From Moraxellaceae bacterium (GTDB lineage Bacteria; Pseudomonadota; Gammaproteobacteria; Pseudomonadales; Moraxellaceae), in NCBI GenBank assembly GCA_029237815.1, contig JAQZBP010000006.1, positions 186,001 to 250,000 of the forward strand: DNA of 64,000 nt. Reading direction: 5' to 3'. The notes beneath the pieces are model-generated. The model saw only the letters and a list, made by a program, of their open reading frames with translations. It did not search any database and was not told where the DNA came from. The position numbers were made by a program, and so were the translations under genes. Positions 9,259-19,956 of the stretch are shown here, piece after piece. Numbering within the stretch: the first letter of the stretch is position 1; each line of letters starts with the position of its first letter.

Positions 9259-10176
9259 TCACTTCGGCTTGCGTGCGCGCGGATGCGCCTTGTCGTAGAC
9301 CTCGGCCAGGTGCTGGTAGTCCAGGTGTGTATAAATCTGCGTGGTGCTGATGTCGGCATGCCCCAGCAACTCCTGCACCGCGCGCAGGTCGTGCGAGGAC
9401 TCGAGCAGGTGCGAGGCAAACGAGTGGCGCAGCATGTGCGGATGCAGGTGTTGCGGCAGACCGGCGCGCTGCGCCTGGAACTGCAGCCGGAGCTGGATGG
9501 CGCGCTCGTTGAAGCGCCCACCCTTCGGCCCGATGAAAATCCAGTCGGCGCTTTTCTCGTTGGCCCACTGCGCGCGCAGCTCCAGCCACGCCGCCAGCGC
9601 GGCATGCGCCTTGCGCCCGACCGGCAGGCGCCGCGTCTTGTTGCCCTTGCCGGTCACCGTGATGTGGCCGGCCGCCATGTCGAGGTCCGGCAGGCGCGCA
9701 TACGAGAGCTCGGCAAGCCGCAGGCCTGACGAGTAAAAGAGCTCCATCGCGGCGCGGTCGCGCACCCAGAGGGATTTCTCCGGCTCGTCCGTCGGCGCCG
9801 GCGCATCCAGCAGCTTCTGTACGCTGTCGACATCGAGCACGCGGGGCAGGTCGCGACGGCGCACCTTCAGCTTCAGGCCTCGCGCCGGATTGAAAGCGGC
9901 GGCGCCGACGCGCGCCAGCCAGTCATAAAAGCCGCGCAGGCTGGAGAGCAGGCGCTGCTGGCTGCGCAGGTCCAGCGTCTCGCTGGTGTGGGCGACGAAT
10001 TCCTCGAGCAGCATCTGGTCGAGGCTGCGCCATTCCTGCAGGCCATTGCGGCGCAGGAAGGCGCCCAGCTTGTCGAGATCGCGGCGGTAAGCGGAGAGGG
10101 TGTGAGGCGAAAGCGCGCGCTGACTGCCCAGGGAAGAAAGATAGTCGTCCTTGAGCGTATCCAGCCGGTCGGCCAT
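9259..10176 (-). CDS. xerC: Tyrosine recombinase XerC
   Basis: 305 aa. N-terminal SAM-like core-binding domain (residues about 5-95) and C-terminal catalytic domain with the expected residues: Arg in SSGLRLAELSY, Lys in TGKGNKTRRLPVG, His/Arg in HPHMLRHSFASHLL, His in LLGHADISTTQIY, and the nucleophile Tyr in IYTHLD. With XerD it resolves chromosome dimers at dif. Its start overlaps the DUF484 stop codon by one base (TGATG), so translation is probably coupled. Confidence 0.96.
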   Translation of the reverse strand: MADRLDTLKDDYLSSLGSQRALSPHTLSAYRRDLDKLGAFLRRNGLQEWRSLDQMLLEEFVAHTSETLDLRSQQRLLSSLRGFYDWLARVGAAAFNPARGLKLKVRRRDLPRVLDVDSVQKLLDAPAPTDEPEKSLWVRDRAAMELFYSSGLRLAELSYARLPDLDMAAGHITVTGKGNKTRRLPVGRKAHAALAAWLELRAQWANEKSADWIFIGPKGGRFNERAIQLRLQFQAQRAGLPQHLHPHMLRHSFASHLLESSHDLRAVQELLGHADISTTQIYTHLDYQHLAEVYDKAHPRARKPK

Positions 10177-10865
10177 CAGGCGCTCTGGCGGGCGGCGTGC
10201 GCATCCAGCAGCGGCGACAGCACGCGCGCCAGCACATCACCCACGAAGCTGATGAACAGCGTGTCCATGGAAGTGCGGAAGTGCGCGGTATCGGCGGAGC
10301 CGATGGCGAGCAGGCCGAGAGGCCGCTCATGGAAGATCGGCACCACGGCACAGGACTTCACCAATCGCCCCTCATGGCCGAACAGGAAGGTGAGCTCCTC
10401 GTCACGCAGATGGCCGGCGACGGCCTGGCGTCCACGCACCAGCGAAGGAACCTGCCCCTGCGCGTCCTGCAGCGCCACGCTCTGCGCGGTGCCGGTCGGG
10501 CCGGCAACGTCGAAGAGCAGGAAGCTGACGAACTCGGAGCCGAAGCGGGACTTCAGTTCATCCTCGAGGGCGCGGGCCAGCTCGGCCACGCTGCCGGCCT
10601 CCAGCAGCGCCAGCACGAGGCCGCGCATCTTCTCGAAAAGCACGTCGTTTTCGCGTGCCACGTCGAGCAGGCGCTGCAGTCTCTCACGCAGTTCGAGATT
10701 GCGCTCGCGCAGCACGCCTACCTGGCGCTCGACCAGCGAGACGGCGCCGCCGGCCGGATGCGGCACGGTGAGATCCGCGAGCAGGTCGGGATGCCGCTCG
10801 AAGAAATCCTTGTTGGCCTTGAGCCAGGTCGCCACCTGGTCTTCGCTGGGAAACTCGCCGGACAT
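10176..10865 (-). CDS. DUF484 (YigA) GAF-like protein
   Basis: 229 aa. Starts with FPSEDQVATWLKANKDFFERHPDLLADLTVPHP, the conserved DUF484 opening, followed by a coiled coil (VERQVGVLRERNLELRERLQRLL) and a GAF-like domain (FGHEGRLVKSCAVVPIFHERPLGLLAIGS). Function is not established. It is always found between dapF and xerC in this group; here 9 bp separate it from dapF. Confidence 0.9.
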   Translation of the reverse strand: MSGEFPSEDQVATWLKANKDFFERHPDLLADLTVPHPAGGAVSLVERQVGVLRERNLELRERLQRLLDVARENDVLFEKMRGLVLALLEAGSVAELARALEDELKSRFGSEFVSFLLFDVAGPTGTAQSVALQDAQGQVPSLVRGRQAVAGHLRDEELTFLFGHEGRLVKSCAVVPIFHERPLGLLAIGSADTAHFRTSMDTLFISFVGDVLARVLSPLLDAHAARQSA

Positions 10866-10874
10866 GGTCGTTCC

Positions 10875-11786
10875 TTATCGTCTTCTGTTCTTGCCGGACC
10901 GGCGGTGACCGCTGGTCTCGCGGTGTTCGCGGTATTCGCGTGGCGGGCGCAACCCCGCAAGGCGCACGCTGCCGTCGAATACGCGCGCCGTCGGCCCGCG
11001 CATGATGACGGAGCGGCCTTCGCCCGCCCACGTGATTTCCAGCTCGCCGCCAGGCAGCGCAACCTTCACCGGGCTCTCGAGCAGGCCCTGGCGAATGCCG
11101 GCCACTGCCGCCGCGCACGCGCCCGTGCCGCAGGCCAGCGTCTCACCGGCGCCGCGCTCATAGACGCGCAGGCGGATTCGATGGCGGTCCACCACCTGCA
11201 TGAAGCCCACGTTCACGCGTTCGGGGAAGCGCGCATGCGATTCCAGCGCCGGCCCCAGGGTGGCCACCGGCGCCGCCTCCACGCTGTCGACCAGCAGCAC
11301 CGCGTGCGGGTTGCCCATGTTCACCGTGGCCAGCGTGACGGCCTGGCCATGCACATCCACGGCGTATTGCTGTGCCTCGGTATCGGCCATGAAAGGAATC
11401 TCCGCCGGACGGAAGCGCGGCGCACCCATGTCCACAGTGACCCAGCCGGAATCGTCGATGCGCAACTCGATGACGCCGCTGGCCGTCTCGACGCGCAAGA
11501 CATCCTTCAGGCTGAGGCGGCGCTCACGCACGAAACGGGCGAAGCAGCGCGCGCCATTACCGCACTGCTGCACTTCGGATCCATCGGCATTGAAGATGCG
11601 ATAGCGGAAGTCGACATCCGGCCGCTCCGGCGGCTCCACCAGGAGCAGCTGGTCGCAACCGATGCCGAAATGGCGGTCGGCGAGCTGTCGGATCTGCTCC
11701 GGCTCCAGCTGTACATGCTGGCTGACCAGGTCGATCACCACGAAATCATTGCCGAGGCCGTGCATCTTGGTGAATTCCAGACGCAT
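10875..11786 (-). CDS. dapF: Diaminopimelate epimerase DapF with extended basic C-terminus
   Basis: 303 aa from the ATG at 11786 ([19 protein letters not shown]). Converts LL- to meso-diaminopimelate without a cofactor; both catalytic Cys are present (QQCGNGARC and [14 protein letters not shown]). The family is usually about 275 aa. Here about 30 extra residues follow the normal end (VFDGSVRL), rich in Arg/Gly/His (residues 280-303), and no frameshift is needed to explain them. Meso-DAP feeds lysine (lysA, upstream) and peptidoglycan. A terminator lies between lysA and this gene. Confidence 0.93.
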   Translation of the reverse strand: MRLEFTKMHGLGNDFVVIDLVSQHVQLEPEQIRQLADRHFGIGCDQLLLVEPPERPDVDFRYRIFNADGSEVQQCGNGARCFARFVRERRLSLKDVLRVETASGVIELRIDDSGWVTVDMGAPRFRPAEIPFMADTEAQQYAVDVHGQAVTLATVNMGNPHAVLLVDSVEAAPVATLGPALESHARFPERVNVGFMQVVDRHRIRLRVYERGAGETLACGTGACAAAVAGIRQGLLESPVKVALPGGELEITWAGEGRSVIMRGPTARVFDGSVRLAGLRPPREYREHRETSGHRRSGKNRRR

Positions 11787-11838
11787 TGCGGTCTCCAAAC
11801 TGATACGCAGGCCCGGTCGCCCCGAGGGAGCGCCCATG

Positions 11839-11860
11839 AAAAAGCCCGCACTTGCGGGCT
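11839..11860 (-). terminator. Terminator between lysA and dapF
   Basis: On the minus strand AGCCCGCAAGTGCGGGCT is followed by TTTTT. It lies 245 bp past lysA and about 50 bp before the dapF start. It should end lysA transcripts or attenuate read-through, so dapF may have its own promoter. Between 11862 and 12104 I see no credible gene. Confidence 0.8.
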
Positions 11861-12104
11861 ATTGTGGGTGGCGGGCGCAGCCGATTCAAGCGACGCGCAA
11901 GGGCGCAACCCCCTCCCTGCAGGTCGGGCATCGCCCGCAAGGGCAGGCCCCGATGTTCCAGGGCCGGCGGCCGCCACTTGCCGTGGTCGGCCCGTCACTC
12001 CTCACCGCTCCTGACCGCCTTGGCGAGGTTGCGGGCGGCCCCGCCATAAAGGGCGCCACACCGTGAAGCGCGGGCGGGCCACCGCGGAAAGGGCCGCGGC
12101 CGAC

Positions 12105-13355
<1,251 letters not shown>

Positions 13356-13358
13356 GGC

Positions 13359-13532
13359 TTACTCGGCAGGGGCCGTCGGCGCGGCAGTGGAGTCGGAATC
13401 CGGGGCTGGGTCGGTGACAGGCTCCGCGGCAGGCGCAGGAGTCGGTGCTGGAGGCGTGACCGGCAGGTAGAGCGGGCCCTTCTGGCCACAGCCCGCGAGC
13501 AGCAGACAGAGCAGCAGGCTGGAGGTCCTCAT
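13359..13532 (-). CDS. lptM: LptM (YifL/LppL) lipoprotein
   Basis: 57 aa. Lipobox LLLAGC puts the lipidated Cys at residue 14, followed by the family motif GQKGPLYLP and a Pro/Ala/Asp-rich tail. In E. coli LptM (YifL) helps oxidative folding of the LptD LPS translocon. Two ATGs overlap (ATGGCCATG). AAGGAG is 6 nt from the second and abuts the first, so the second at 13532 is the better start. It leads the lysA transcript. Confidence 0.9.
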   Translation of the reverse strand: MRTSSLLLCLLLAGCGQKGPLYLPVTPPAPTPAPAAEPVTDPAPDSDSTAAPTAPAE

Positions 13533-13673
13533 GGCCATCTCCTTGATTGAAGAGCGGCGATTATAACGGCCACAGCCCGCGGGCATAGACCTGCGCGGCG
13601 TGCGGGCACCGGGCGCCGCATGGCGGGGGCGCAGCGGCGGGGCTATCATCCCCGCCGCACACGGGGAGGCGCC

Positions 13674-13991
13674 ATGAACGAAAGCGAATTCAACACGACG
13701 GTCGACGGCGTACTGCTGGCTATCGAGGACGCCCTGGAGGACCAGGCGCCGGACATCGACATGGAAACCAGCGGCGGCATCCTGACCCTGACCTTCACCA
13801 ACGGTAGCAAGGTCATCGTCAACCGGCAGACGGCGACCCGCGAGATCTGGGTCGCGGCGCGTTCCGGCGGCTTCCACTGCGGCCTGCGTGGCGATACCTG
13901 GACCTGCACCACGACCGGGGAGACGCTGGCGGCATTGCTGTCGCGCGTATGCACGGAGCAGGCCGGGGAGCCGGTGCGGATCTCCCTCTAG
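13674..13991 (+). CDS. cyaY: CyaY, bacterial frataxin
   Basis: 105 aa. Iron-binding regulator of iron-sulfur cluster assembly that interacts with IscS. The acidic first helix (VDGVLLAIEDALEDQAPDIDMETSGG) and the sheet segment LTLTFTNGSKVIVNRQTATREIWVAARSGGFHC are canonical. GGGGAGG lies 5 nt upstream of the ATG at 13674; an earlier in-frame ATG at 13620 lacks a site and would add a non-conserved leader. It is divergent from lptM-lysA, as in many gammaproteobacteria. Confidence 0.96.
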   Translation: MNESEFNTTVDGVLLAIEDALEDQAPDIDMETSGGILTLTFTNGSKVIVNRQTATREIWVAARSGGFHCGLRGDTWTCTTTGETLAALLSRVCTEQAGEPVRISL

Positions 13992-14062
13992 GCCAGGGGG
14001 AATACCCGGTCAGTAGCAATGCCATGACTGACTATCGCCGTGCCGGCCATGTGACCGCCCTC

Positions 14063-14088
14063 AAAAAAAACGGACCCATTCGGGTCCG
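14063..14088 (-). terminator. Terminator of the 14.1 kb beta-barrel gene
   Basis: On the minus strand CGGACCC-GAAT-GGGTCCG is followed by eight T. It is 35 bp past the stop codon. On the plus strand, past cyaY, the trailing CTTCTTC is weaker. Confidence 0.9.
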
Positions 14089-14122
14089 CTTCTTCATGAG
14101 CGCCCTGTAAGCGCCGGCTGCT

Positions 14123-14719
14123 TCAGAAGTAGAAGTTCAGCGCCAGGGTGAACTGGTTGACGTCCACATCGCCGGGCTCGGTCAGGAAGTTCTCGTCAAT
14201 AATGTCGTCCATCATGATGCGCTCGGCGGTCGCACGGATGCCGACATTGTCGTTCACCCGCACCTCGGCGCCCACGCCAAAACCCAGATAGGCGCCGCTG
14301 CTGTCTTCGCTATACACGTTGGTACCGGCGACATTGAAGTCGTACTCGGTGGAGATGAAATTGGCAGACAGCTTGCCGAACAACGCGAACTGGGGAGCCA
14401 GCGGCGCCTTGGCCAACACGGCAAGCTGCAAGCCCGAGTGCTCCAGCGTATCCAGGAACGTGCCCGCGCCAACCGTGGCTTCCGCTTCGCTCATGTAGAC
14501 GCCTTCCACCGCCAGGTACTCGCTGACCTCGGCACCAACGCCGACCACGGCACGCTGCAGGTCGTCATCGGTCCGCAGCGGGGCGCCTGCCCCGTAGCTG
14601 TTCTCGATATTTTCCATGTCCGTGGAGCCGAGTCCGGCCCCGGCCGTGAAATAGAGGCCCTGGGCGGACGCCAGCGCGGGCATGGCGAGCAGGCTGGCAA
14701 GCACGACTTTCTTGATCAT
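14123..14719 (-). CDS. Small outer-membrane beta-barrel protein
   Basis: 198 aa. Signal peptide ends ASA (about residue 19). The mature part GLYFTAGAGLGSTDMENI and later alternating strands (FALFGKLSANFISTEYDF, YLGFGVGAEVRVNDNVGIRATAE) end in LALNFYF, a C-terminal aromatic typical of outer-membrane barrels. It resembles the OmpA-like/OMP_b-brl transmembrane-domain proteins of about eight strands. No specific ligand can be inferred. Monocistronic, with a strong terminator. Confidence 0.8.
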   Translation of the reverse strand: MIKKVVLASLLAMPALASAQGLYFTAGAGLGSTDMENIENSYGAGAPLRTDDDLQRAVVGVGAEVSEYLAVEGVYMSEAEATVGAGTFLDTLEHSGLQLAVLAKAPLAPQFALFGKLSANFISTEYDFNVAGTNVYSEDSSGAYLGFGVGAEVRVNDNVGIRATAERIMMDDIIDENFLTEPGDVDVNQFTLALNFYF

Positions 14720-14817
14720 CTTTCTGTCCTTTGAGGTTGGTTGTATCCCGTAGGGGGTAGCACCTTAGAAAGGCCGCGCCGGAGCGTCAATCCGCAACAG
14801 CGCGTCGCGCCCCTTTT

Positions 14818-16140
14818 TTACTCCGCGTAAAGATCGTACTCGTCCGCGTCCGTGATGCGCACGCGCAGGATGTCGCCCGGCTTGATGCTGCCGAGGTCCG
14901 CGCGGTCGATGAAGACATTGCCGTCGATCTCGGGCGCATCGGCCTTGGAGCGCGCGATGGCCACGCCCTCCTCCAGGTCGACGTCGTCCACGATCACGTC
15001 CATTTCCAGACCGATCTTTTTCTGCAGGCGGGCCGCAGAAATTTCCGCGGCCAGCGTCATGAAGCGCTCGTAGCGCTCCTGCTGGATCTCCGGCGGCACC
15101 GGGTCAGCCAGCTCATTGGCCTTGGCGCCCTCCACCGGTGAATAGGTGAAGCAGCCCACGCGATCGAGGTCGGCCTCCCTCAGCCAGTCCAGCAGCTCCT
15201 GGAACTCGGCCTCGGTCTCGCCGGGGAAGCCGACGATGAAGGTGGAGCGGATGGTCAGCTCGGGGCAGATCTCGCGCCACTTCTTGATGCGGGCAAGGGT
15301 GTTCTCGGCATGGGCCGGGCGCTTCATGCGCGCCAGCACCGAGGGGCTGCCGTGCTGGAAGGGGATGTCCAGGTAGGGAAGGATCTTGCCTTCCGCCATC
15401 AGCGGGATGATCTCGTCCACATGCGGATACGGGTACACATAATGGAGGCGTACCCAGACACCCAGCTCGCCCAGGGCCTCGCACATTTCCTTCATGCGGG
15501 TCTTGAGCGGGCGGCCGCCCCAGAAATCCAGCTTGTACTTGAGGTCGACGCCGTAGGCGCTGGTGTCCTGGGAGATGATCAGCAGTTCCTTCACGCCGGC
15601 CTTGGCCAGGTTCTCGGCCTCGGCCATGACCGAGCCGATGGGACGGGAGGCCAGGTCGCCACGCATGGAGGGAATGATGCAGAAGGTGCAGCGGTGGTTG
15701 CAGCCCTCGGAAATCTTGACGTAGGCGTAGTGCCGGGGCGTCAGGCGCACGCCCTGGGGCGGCACCAGGTCCATGAAGGGGTCGTGCTTGGGCGGCAGGT
15801 ACTCGTGCACGGCGCCCATGACTTCCTCATAGGCATGCGGGCCGGTGACCTTGAGCACGCTGGGATGGACCTCGCGGATCTGGTCCTCGCGCTTGCCCAG
15901 GCAGCCGGTGACGATGACCTTGCCGTTCTCGGCCAGGGCCTCGCCGATGGCATCCAGGGACTCCTGCACGGCCGAGTCGATGAAGCCGCAGGTGTTGACG
16001 ACGACGAGGTCGGCGTCGTCATAGGAAGGCGACACTTCGTAGCCCTCGGAGCGCAGTTGGGTGAGGATGCGTTCGGAATCCACCAGGGCCTTGGGGCAGC
16101 CGAGACTGACGAAGCCGACCTTGGGCGATGACTTGGACAT
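14818..16140 (-). CDS. rimO: Ribosomal protein S12 methylthiotransferase RimO
   Basis: 440 aa. MiaB-type radical SAM enzyme that methylthiolates Asp88 of ribosomal protein S12. N-terminal UPF0004 domain with cluster cysteines ([25 protein letters not shown]), radical SAM motif [16 protein letters not shown] near residues 145-160, and a C-terminal TRAM domain (LEMDVIVDD to [14 protein letters not shown]). I start at the ATG at 16140; the open frame upstream adds a non-homologous leader. Confidence 0.96.
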   Translation of the reverse strand: MSKSSPKVGFVSLGCPKALVDSERILTQLRSEGYEVSPSYDDADLVVVNTCGFIDSAVQESLDAIGEALAENGKVIVTGCLGKREDQIREVHPSVLKVTGPHAYEEVMGAVHEYLPPKHDPFMDLVPPQGVRLTPRHYAYVKISEGCNHRCTFCIIPSMRGDLASRPIGSVMAEAENLAKAGVKELLIISQDTSAYGVDLKYKLDFWGGRPLKTRMKEMCEALGELGVWVRLHYVYPYPHVDEIIPLMAEGKILPYLDIPFQHGSPSVLARMKRPAHAENTLARIKKWREICPELTIRSTFIVGFPGETEAEFQELLDWLREADLDRVGCFTYSPVEGAKANELADPVPPEIQQERYERFMTLAAEISAARLQKKIGLEMDVIVDDVDLEEGVAIARSKADAPEIDGNVFIDRADLGSIKPGDILRVRITDADEYDLYAE

Positions 16141-16261
16141 TGGTGGAAAACTCCTGGCCTGAGGGCCTGTACAAAAAGCGCGCAATTCTACTGCCCTACC
16201 CCGCCAGCGGCCAGCCGCATTTCCGATCCGGGCCGGCTTTCTTTAGCACCACCCCGACAAA

Positions 16262-16278
16262 TGCACCATTTATGAGCA
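16262..16278. promoter_or_regulatory. Possible NtrC site upstream of glnL
   Basis: TGCACCATTTATGAGCA keeps both outer halves of the TGCAC-N7-GTGCA dyad (10 of 17 positions). It sits about 150 bp before the glnL start in the rimO-glnL gap (16141-16423); another GGTGCAC half-site occurs near 16366. NtrC autoregulation of glnLG is known in enterics. No sigma-54 promoter is visible here. Confidence 0.35.
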
Positions 16279-16423
16279 TTACGCCGCCCCAATAATGGGC
16301 ATAAGCTCAAAGGAACTCGCGAAAACCCGCGCCGCGTCTTGATGCAGAGGACTTGAACCGGGTTGGTGCACTTATTGCTGACTAACCTGGAAACAGTCAG
16401 CCCCTTGCTGACGGCAGGATCCC

Positions 16424-17512
16424 ATGCAGGACCAGACTCTCCCCAAACGCGTGCTCGACAACCTCAGCACCGCCGTCGTCGTCGTCGATGCGGCGCTCAT
16501 CGTGCGCTACCTGAATCCGTCCGCGGAGGCGCTCCTGGCTGTCAGCCGGGCGCGCGCCGTGGGCCAGCCCTTCACCGACTGCTTCATCGAGATCGACGGG
16601 GCGGACACGGCCGCCTCCCTGCGCGAAACGCTGGCGACTTCCCACCCCTACACCAAGCGCGAGGCGCACCTGCGCGTGGGCATCCAGGAGATCACCGTGG
16701 ACTACACGGTGGGCCTGCTCATGGCGCCGGGCATGCCGGTGTCGCTGCTCATCGAGATGGAGCAGATGGACCGGCTGCTCCGGATTTCGCGGGAGGAAGC
16801 CATCCTGGCCGGGCATCAGGCCACCCGCGCCCTGATCCGCGGCGTGGCGCACGAGATCAAGAACCCGCTGGGCGGCATCCGCGGCGCGGCACAGCTGCTG
16901 GCCCGCGCCCAGGCCGGCGCCGACGTGTCGGACTACACCAACATCATTATCGAGGAGACGGACCGCCTGCGGAACCTGGCGGACCGCATGCTGGGCCCGC
17001 GCAAGCTGCCCGAGCTGCAGCCGGTGAACATCCACGAATGCCTGGAGCGGGTGCGCTCGCTGATGCTGGTGGAGGCCGGCGGCCGCGCGCAGATCCGGCG
17101 CGACTACGACATCTCCCTGCCCGAGCTCAACGCCGACCCGGACCAGCTCATCCAGGCGATCCTCAACATCACCGGCAACGCCCTGCAGGCGCTGCTTGAA
17201 AACCCGGCGCAGCAGGAGCCCTGCATCGTGCTGCGCACGCGCTCGCTGCGGCAGTTCACCATCGGCGCGACACGGCATCGCCTGGTCATCCGCGTCGACA
17301 TCATCGACAACGGTCCGGGCATTCCGCCGGCGCTGCTCGAGACGATTTTCTATCCCATGGTCAGCGGTCGCGCGAACGGCACCGGACTTGGCCTCTCGAT
17401 TGCACAGGACATCGTGCACCAGTACCAGGGCCTGATCGAATGCGAGTCGCGCCCGGGTCAAACCATCTTCAGCATTCTGTTACCCGTGGAGCAGGACAAT
17501 GGCCGCAACTAA
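16424..17512 (+). CDS. glnL: NtrB (GlnL), nitrogen sensor histidine kinase
   Basis: 362 aa, soluble. PAS domain (residues about 8-110: LDNLSTAVVVVDAALIVRYLNPSAEALL), HisKA with the phospho-His in RGVAHEIKNPLGGIRGAAQLL near residue 144, then HATPase_c with DNGPGIP and GTGLGLSIAQDIV. NtrB phosphorylates NtrC when nitrogen is limiting; P-II protein switches it to phosphatase, so the GlnK proteins at the left end are likely partners together with GlnB. AGGA lies 4 nt before the ATG. Overlaps glnG by 14 bp. Confidence 0.96.
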   Translation: MQDQTLPKRVLDNLSTAVVVVDAALIVRYLNPSAEALLAVSRARAVGQPFTDCFIEIDGADTAASLRETLATSHPYTKREAHLRVGIQEITVDYTVGLLMAPGMPVSLLIEMEQMDRLLRISREEAILAGHQATRALIRGVAHEIKNPLGGIRGAAQLLARAQAGADVSDYTNIIIEETDRLRNLADRMLGPRKLPELQPVNIHECLERVRSLMLVEAGGRAQIRRDYDISLPELNADPDQLIQAILNITGNALQALLENPAQQEPCIVLRTRSLRQFTIGATRHRLVIRVDIIDNGPGIPPALLETIFYPMVSGRANGTGLGLSIAQDIVHQYQGLIECESRPGQTIFSILLPVEQDNGRN

Positions 17513-18941
17513 TTCCAAGGTCTGGATCATCGACGACGACCGCTCCATCCGCTGGGTCCTGGAAAAGGCGCTGATGCAGGAAGGCCTCGCCGCCACCACC
17601 TTCGAGGACGGCAACTCGGCGCTCGCCAAGCTCGACAAGGAGCAGCCCGACGCCATCATCAGCGACATCCGCATGCCCGGCATCGACGGCCTCTCGCTGC
17701 TGACCAAGATCCGCATGGAGCATCCCGACCTGCCCGTCATCATCATGACGGCCCATTCCGACCTCGACTCCGCCGTGTCCTCCTACCAGGGCGGCGCCTT
17801 CGAGTACCTGCCGAAACCCTTCGACGTCGACGAAGCCATCGCGCTCGTGAAGCGCGCCGTGGCGCATCACCACGAGCAGCTCAAGAACGCGACGTTGCCG
17901 GCGGAGACGCTGGCCGGCCCGGAGATCATCGGCGAATCGCCGGCCATGCAGGAGGTCTTCCGCGCCATCGGCCGCCTCTCCAACTCCAACATCACCGTGC
18001 TCATCAACGGCGAATCCGGCACCGGCAAGGAGCTGGTGGCGCATGCGCTGCACCGGCACTCGCCGCGCGCCGGCCGCCCCTTCATCGCGCTCAACATGGC
18101 GGCGATCCCGAAGGACCTGATGGAGTCGGAGCTGTTCGGCCATGAGAAGGGCGCCTTTACCGGCGCTGGCGCCCAGCGCCAGGGCCGCTTCGAGCAGTCC
18201 AACGGCGGCACGCTGTTCCTGGATGAAATCGGCGACATGCCGCTCGACACGCAGACGCGCCTCTTGCGCGTGCTGGCAGATGGCGAGTTCTATCGCGTCG
18301 GCGGCCACACACCGGTAAAGGTGGACGTGCGCATCATCGCGGCCACGCACCAGAACCTCGAACGTCTGGTGGCCGAAGGCAAGTTCCGCGAAGACCTCTT
18401 CCACCGCCTGAACGTGATACGCGTTCACATCCCGCGCCTGCGTGACCGCCGCGAGGACATCGCGACGCTGGCCGGACACTTCCTGGTGCGTGCCGCGCGC
18501 GAGCTGAACGTGGAGCACAAGGTGCTGCGCCCGGAGACGGCCGCCTACCTGCAGCAGCTGCCCTGGCCCGGCAACGTGCGCCAGCTCGAGAACACCTGTC
18601 GCTGGCTGACCGTGATGGCCTCCGGCCGCGAGATCCTGATCGGCGACCTTCCCCCCGAATTGCGCCAGAGCAACGAGCCAGATGCCTCGCGCCCGGCACA
18701 GGGCTGGGAGGCCGCGCTCGCGGAGTGGGCGCGCAAGGAGCTGGTGATCGGCGGCAAGCCGCTGCTCGACTCCGCACTGCCGGCATTCGAGCGCATCATG
18801 ATCACCTGTGCGCTGAACCAGACCGGCGGCCGCCGTCGCGATGCCGCCGAGCTGCTGGGCTGGGGCCGCAACACGCTGACGCGCAAGATCAAGGAACTGC
18901 GCATGGACGTGGGCGGCGAAGACGAGGAAGAGGCCGACTGA
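17499..18941 (+). CDS. glnG: NtrC (GlnG), sigma-54-dependent response regulator
   Basis: 480 aa. Receiver domain with DDD at the start and phospho-Asp in [15 protein letters not shown]+ domain with Walker A GESGTGKE, sigma-54 contact loop GAFTGA (in [14 protein letters not shown]), Walker [13 protein letters not shown]; and a C-terminal Fis-type HTH ([23 protein letters not shown]). It activates sigma-54 promoters under nitrogen limitation. The sites at 5525-5558 with the -24/-12 elements at 5412 and 2390 are its likely local targets. Its start lies inside the end of glnL. Confidence 0.97.
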   Translation: MAATNSKVWIIDDDRSIRWVLEKALMQEGLAATTFEDGNSALAKLDKEQPDAIISDIRMPGIDGLSLLTKIRMEHPDLPVIIMTAHSDLDSAVSSYQGGAFEYLPKPFDVDEAIALVKRAVAHHHEQLKNATLPAETLAGPEIIGESPAMQEVFRAIGRLSNSNITVLINGESGTGKELVAHALHRHSPRAGRPFIALNMAAIPKDLMESELFGHEKGAFTGAGAQRQGRFEQSNGGTLFLDEIGDMPLDTQTRLLRVLADGEFYRVGGHTPVKVDVRIIAATHQNLERLVAEGKFREDLFHRLNVIRVHIPRLRDRREDIATLAGHFLVRAARELNVEHKVLRPETAAYLQQLPWPGNVRQLENTCRWLTVMASGREILIGDLPPELRQSNEPDASRPAQGWEAALAEWARKELVIGGKPLLDSALPAFERIMITCALNQTGGRRRDAAELLGWGRNTLTRKIKELRMDVGGEDEEEAD

Positions 18942-18965
18942 AACCGCCCGTCTCCCGCTGCAAAT

Positions 18966-18996
18966 AACAAAGGCGCCCGCGGCGCCTTTGTTGTTT
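18966..18996. terminator. Terminator after glnG
   Basis: AACAAAGGCGCC-CGC-GGCGCCTTTGTT then GTTT. The A/T-rich flanks make it usable from both sides, by glnLG and by the convergent DUF3106 gene. Confidence 0.85.
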
Positions 18997-19039
18997 CCGG
19001 CACACTGTCACGTGCCCCTGGTTTCGATAAGTAGAGCGC

Positions 19040-19627
19040 CTACTCCCGGTCACGCTCCTTCTGCTTCTTGCGCTTCTCTTTGCGCTCTTGCCGGTTTTCG
19101 CTGTTCTCGCCTTGGCCTTCCGGCCGCGCTTCGCGGTTCTTGCCCCGGCCCTCCTGGTGGCCATCTGCGCCCGGCGCACGGCGCTGCTCGCGTGCCTGCC
19201 GCTTTTCCTCGCGCTGCGCATCACGCGCCTGCTCGCGCTCGGCCTTGAAGCGCTGCCGCATGGCGTCACGCTCATCGGGCGACAGGCTTTGCCAGCGCTC
19301 GCGTAACTGCTCGCGCTTTTCCGGGGGCAGCTGCTGGAACTGCTGGTAGCGCTGCTTCAGCTCCTGCCGCTTCTCGGGGGGCAGCTCCTTCCAGCGCTCG
19401 TAACGCTGCCGGAGTTCCTGTTTCTGCTGCGGGGAAAGCTGTCGCCACTGCTGCGCGCGCCGGACCAGCTCGTCCTGCCGGTCGGCAGGCAATCTGTCCC
19501 ATTCGGCCCGTGAGCGCGACAGCGCCGCCTGCGTGTCAGGGTCCAGGCTTTCGAAGGGGCGGCCCTCGGCCGCGGCCACGCCACTGGCCAGCAGCAGGAG
19601 CAGGCAGAGAAAGCGGCCTGCCCTCAT
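19040..19627 (-). CDS. DUF3106 periplasmic protein, Arg/Glu/Gln-rich
   Basis: 195 aa. Signal peptide ending VAA (residues 1-20), then repeated units of the form W-x-x-L-(S/P)-P-x-x-(R/Q)-(Q/E)-(E/D)-L-R-x-R (WDRLPADRQDELVRR, WRQLSPQQKQELRQR, WKELPPEKRQELKQR, FQQLPPEKREQLRER), the DUF3106 pattern. The C-terminal third is a very charged tail (RKEKRKKQKERDRE). Function is unknown. Its start overlaps the stop of the anti-sigma-like gene by 4 bp, so it is the last gene of the sigma-factor operon. Confidence 0.85.
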   Translation of the reverse strand: MRAGRFLCLLLLLASGVAAAEGRPFESLDPDTQAALSRSRAEWDRLPADRQDELVRRAQQWRQLSPQQKQELRQRYERWKELPPEKRQELKQRYQQFQQLPPEKREQLRERWQSLSPDERDAMRQRFKAEREQARDAQREEKRQAREQRRAPGADGHQEGRGKNREARPEGQGENSENRQERKEKRKKQKERDRE

Positions 19628-19956
19628 GAGCGTTCACCCATGGCAACCAGCGTGTCCATTTCCTGCAGCAATTCGAGGTCGGCATCCGGCATGGGCGCGC
19701 TTTCGGCGACCTTCGACGGCGGTTCGGCCTGTGGGCCGAAGGGCAGCACTACCACCACGGCCAGGCCCGCAGCCAGGGCAAAGCCGCCCGCCGCCATGAG
19801 CCAGGGATGGCGATGCCGGCGCGGCCGGGCAGCGATCTGCGCGCGCGTCGCGGCCAGCGCGGCCTCGAGCAGCGGATCGGGTTGCGCCGTCTTACGCTCC
19901 AGCGTTTCACGCAGGGTGGCGGCAAGTTCGCGTTGCCGCGGATCAAGCTCATTCAT
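19624..19956 (-). CDS. Small single-pass membrane protein, likely anti-sigma factor
   Basis: 110 aa. A cytoplasmic N-terminal part (residues 1-49, helical and charged) precedes one transmembrane helix (about residues 50-71, WLMAAGGFALAAGLAVVVVLPF) and a short periplasmic tail with acidic clusters. The gene overlaps the sigma-factor stop by 8 bp, the usual sign of an anti-sigma partner. I see no zinc HXXXCXXC motif, so it is not a ZAS-type anti-sigma factor. Role inferred from position and topology. Confidence 0.7.
   Translation of the reverse strand: MNELDPRQRELAATLRETLERKTAQPDPLLEAALAATRAQIAARPRRHRHPWLMAAGGFALAAGLAVVVVLPFGPQAEPPSKVAESAPMPDADLELLQEMDTLVAMGERS

Noticed and set aside
11995-12104. 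Small gene downstream of lysA reading GGAARNLAKAVRSGEE
   Set aside because: It is the tail of an out-of-frame run over lysA with no start or ribosome site of its own.
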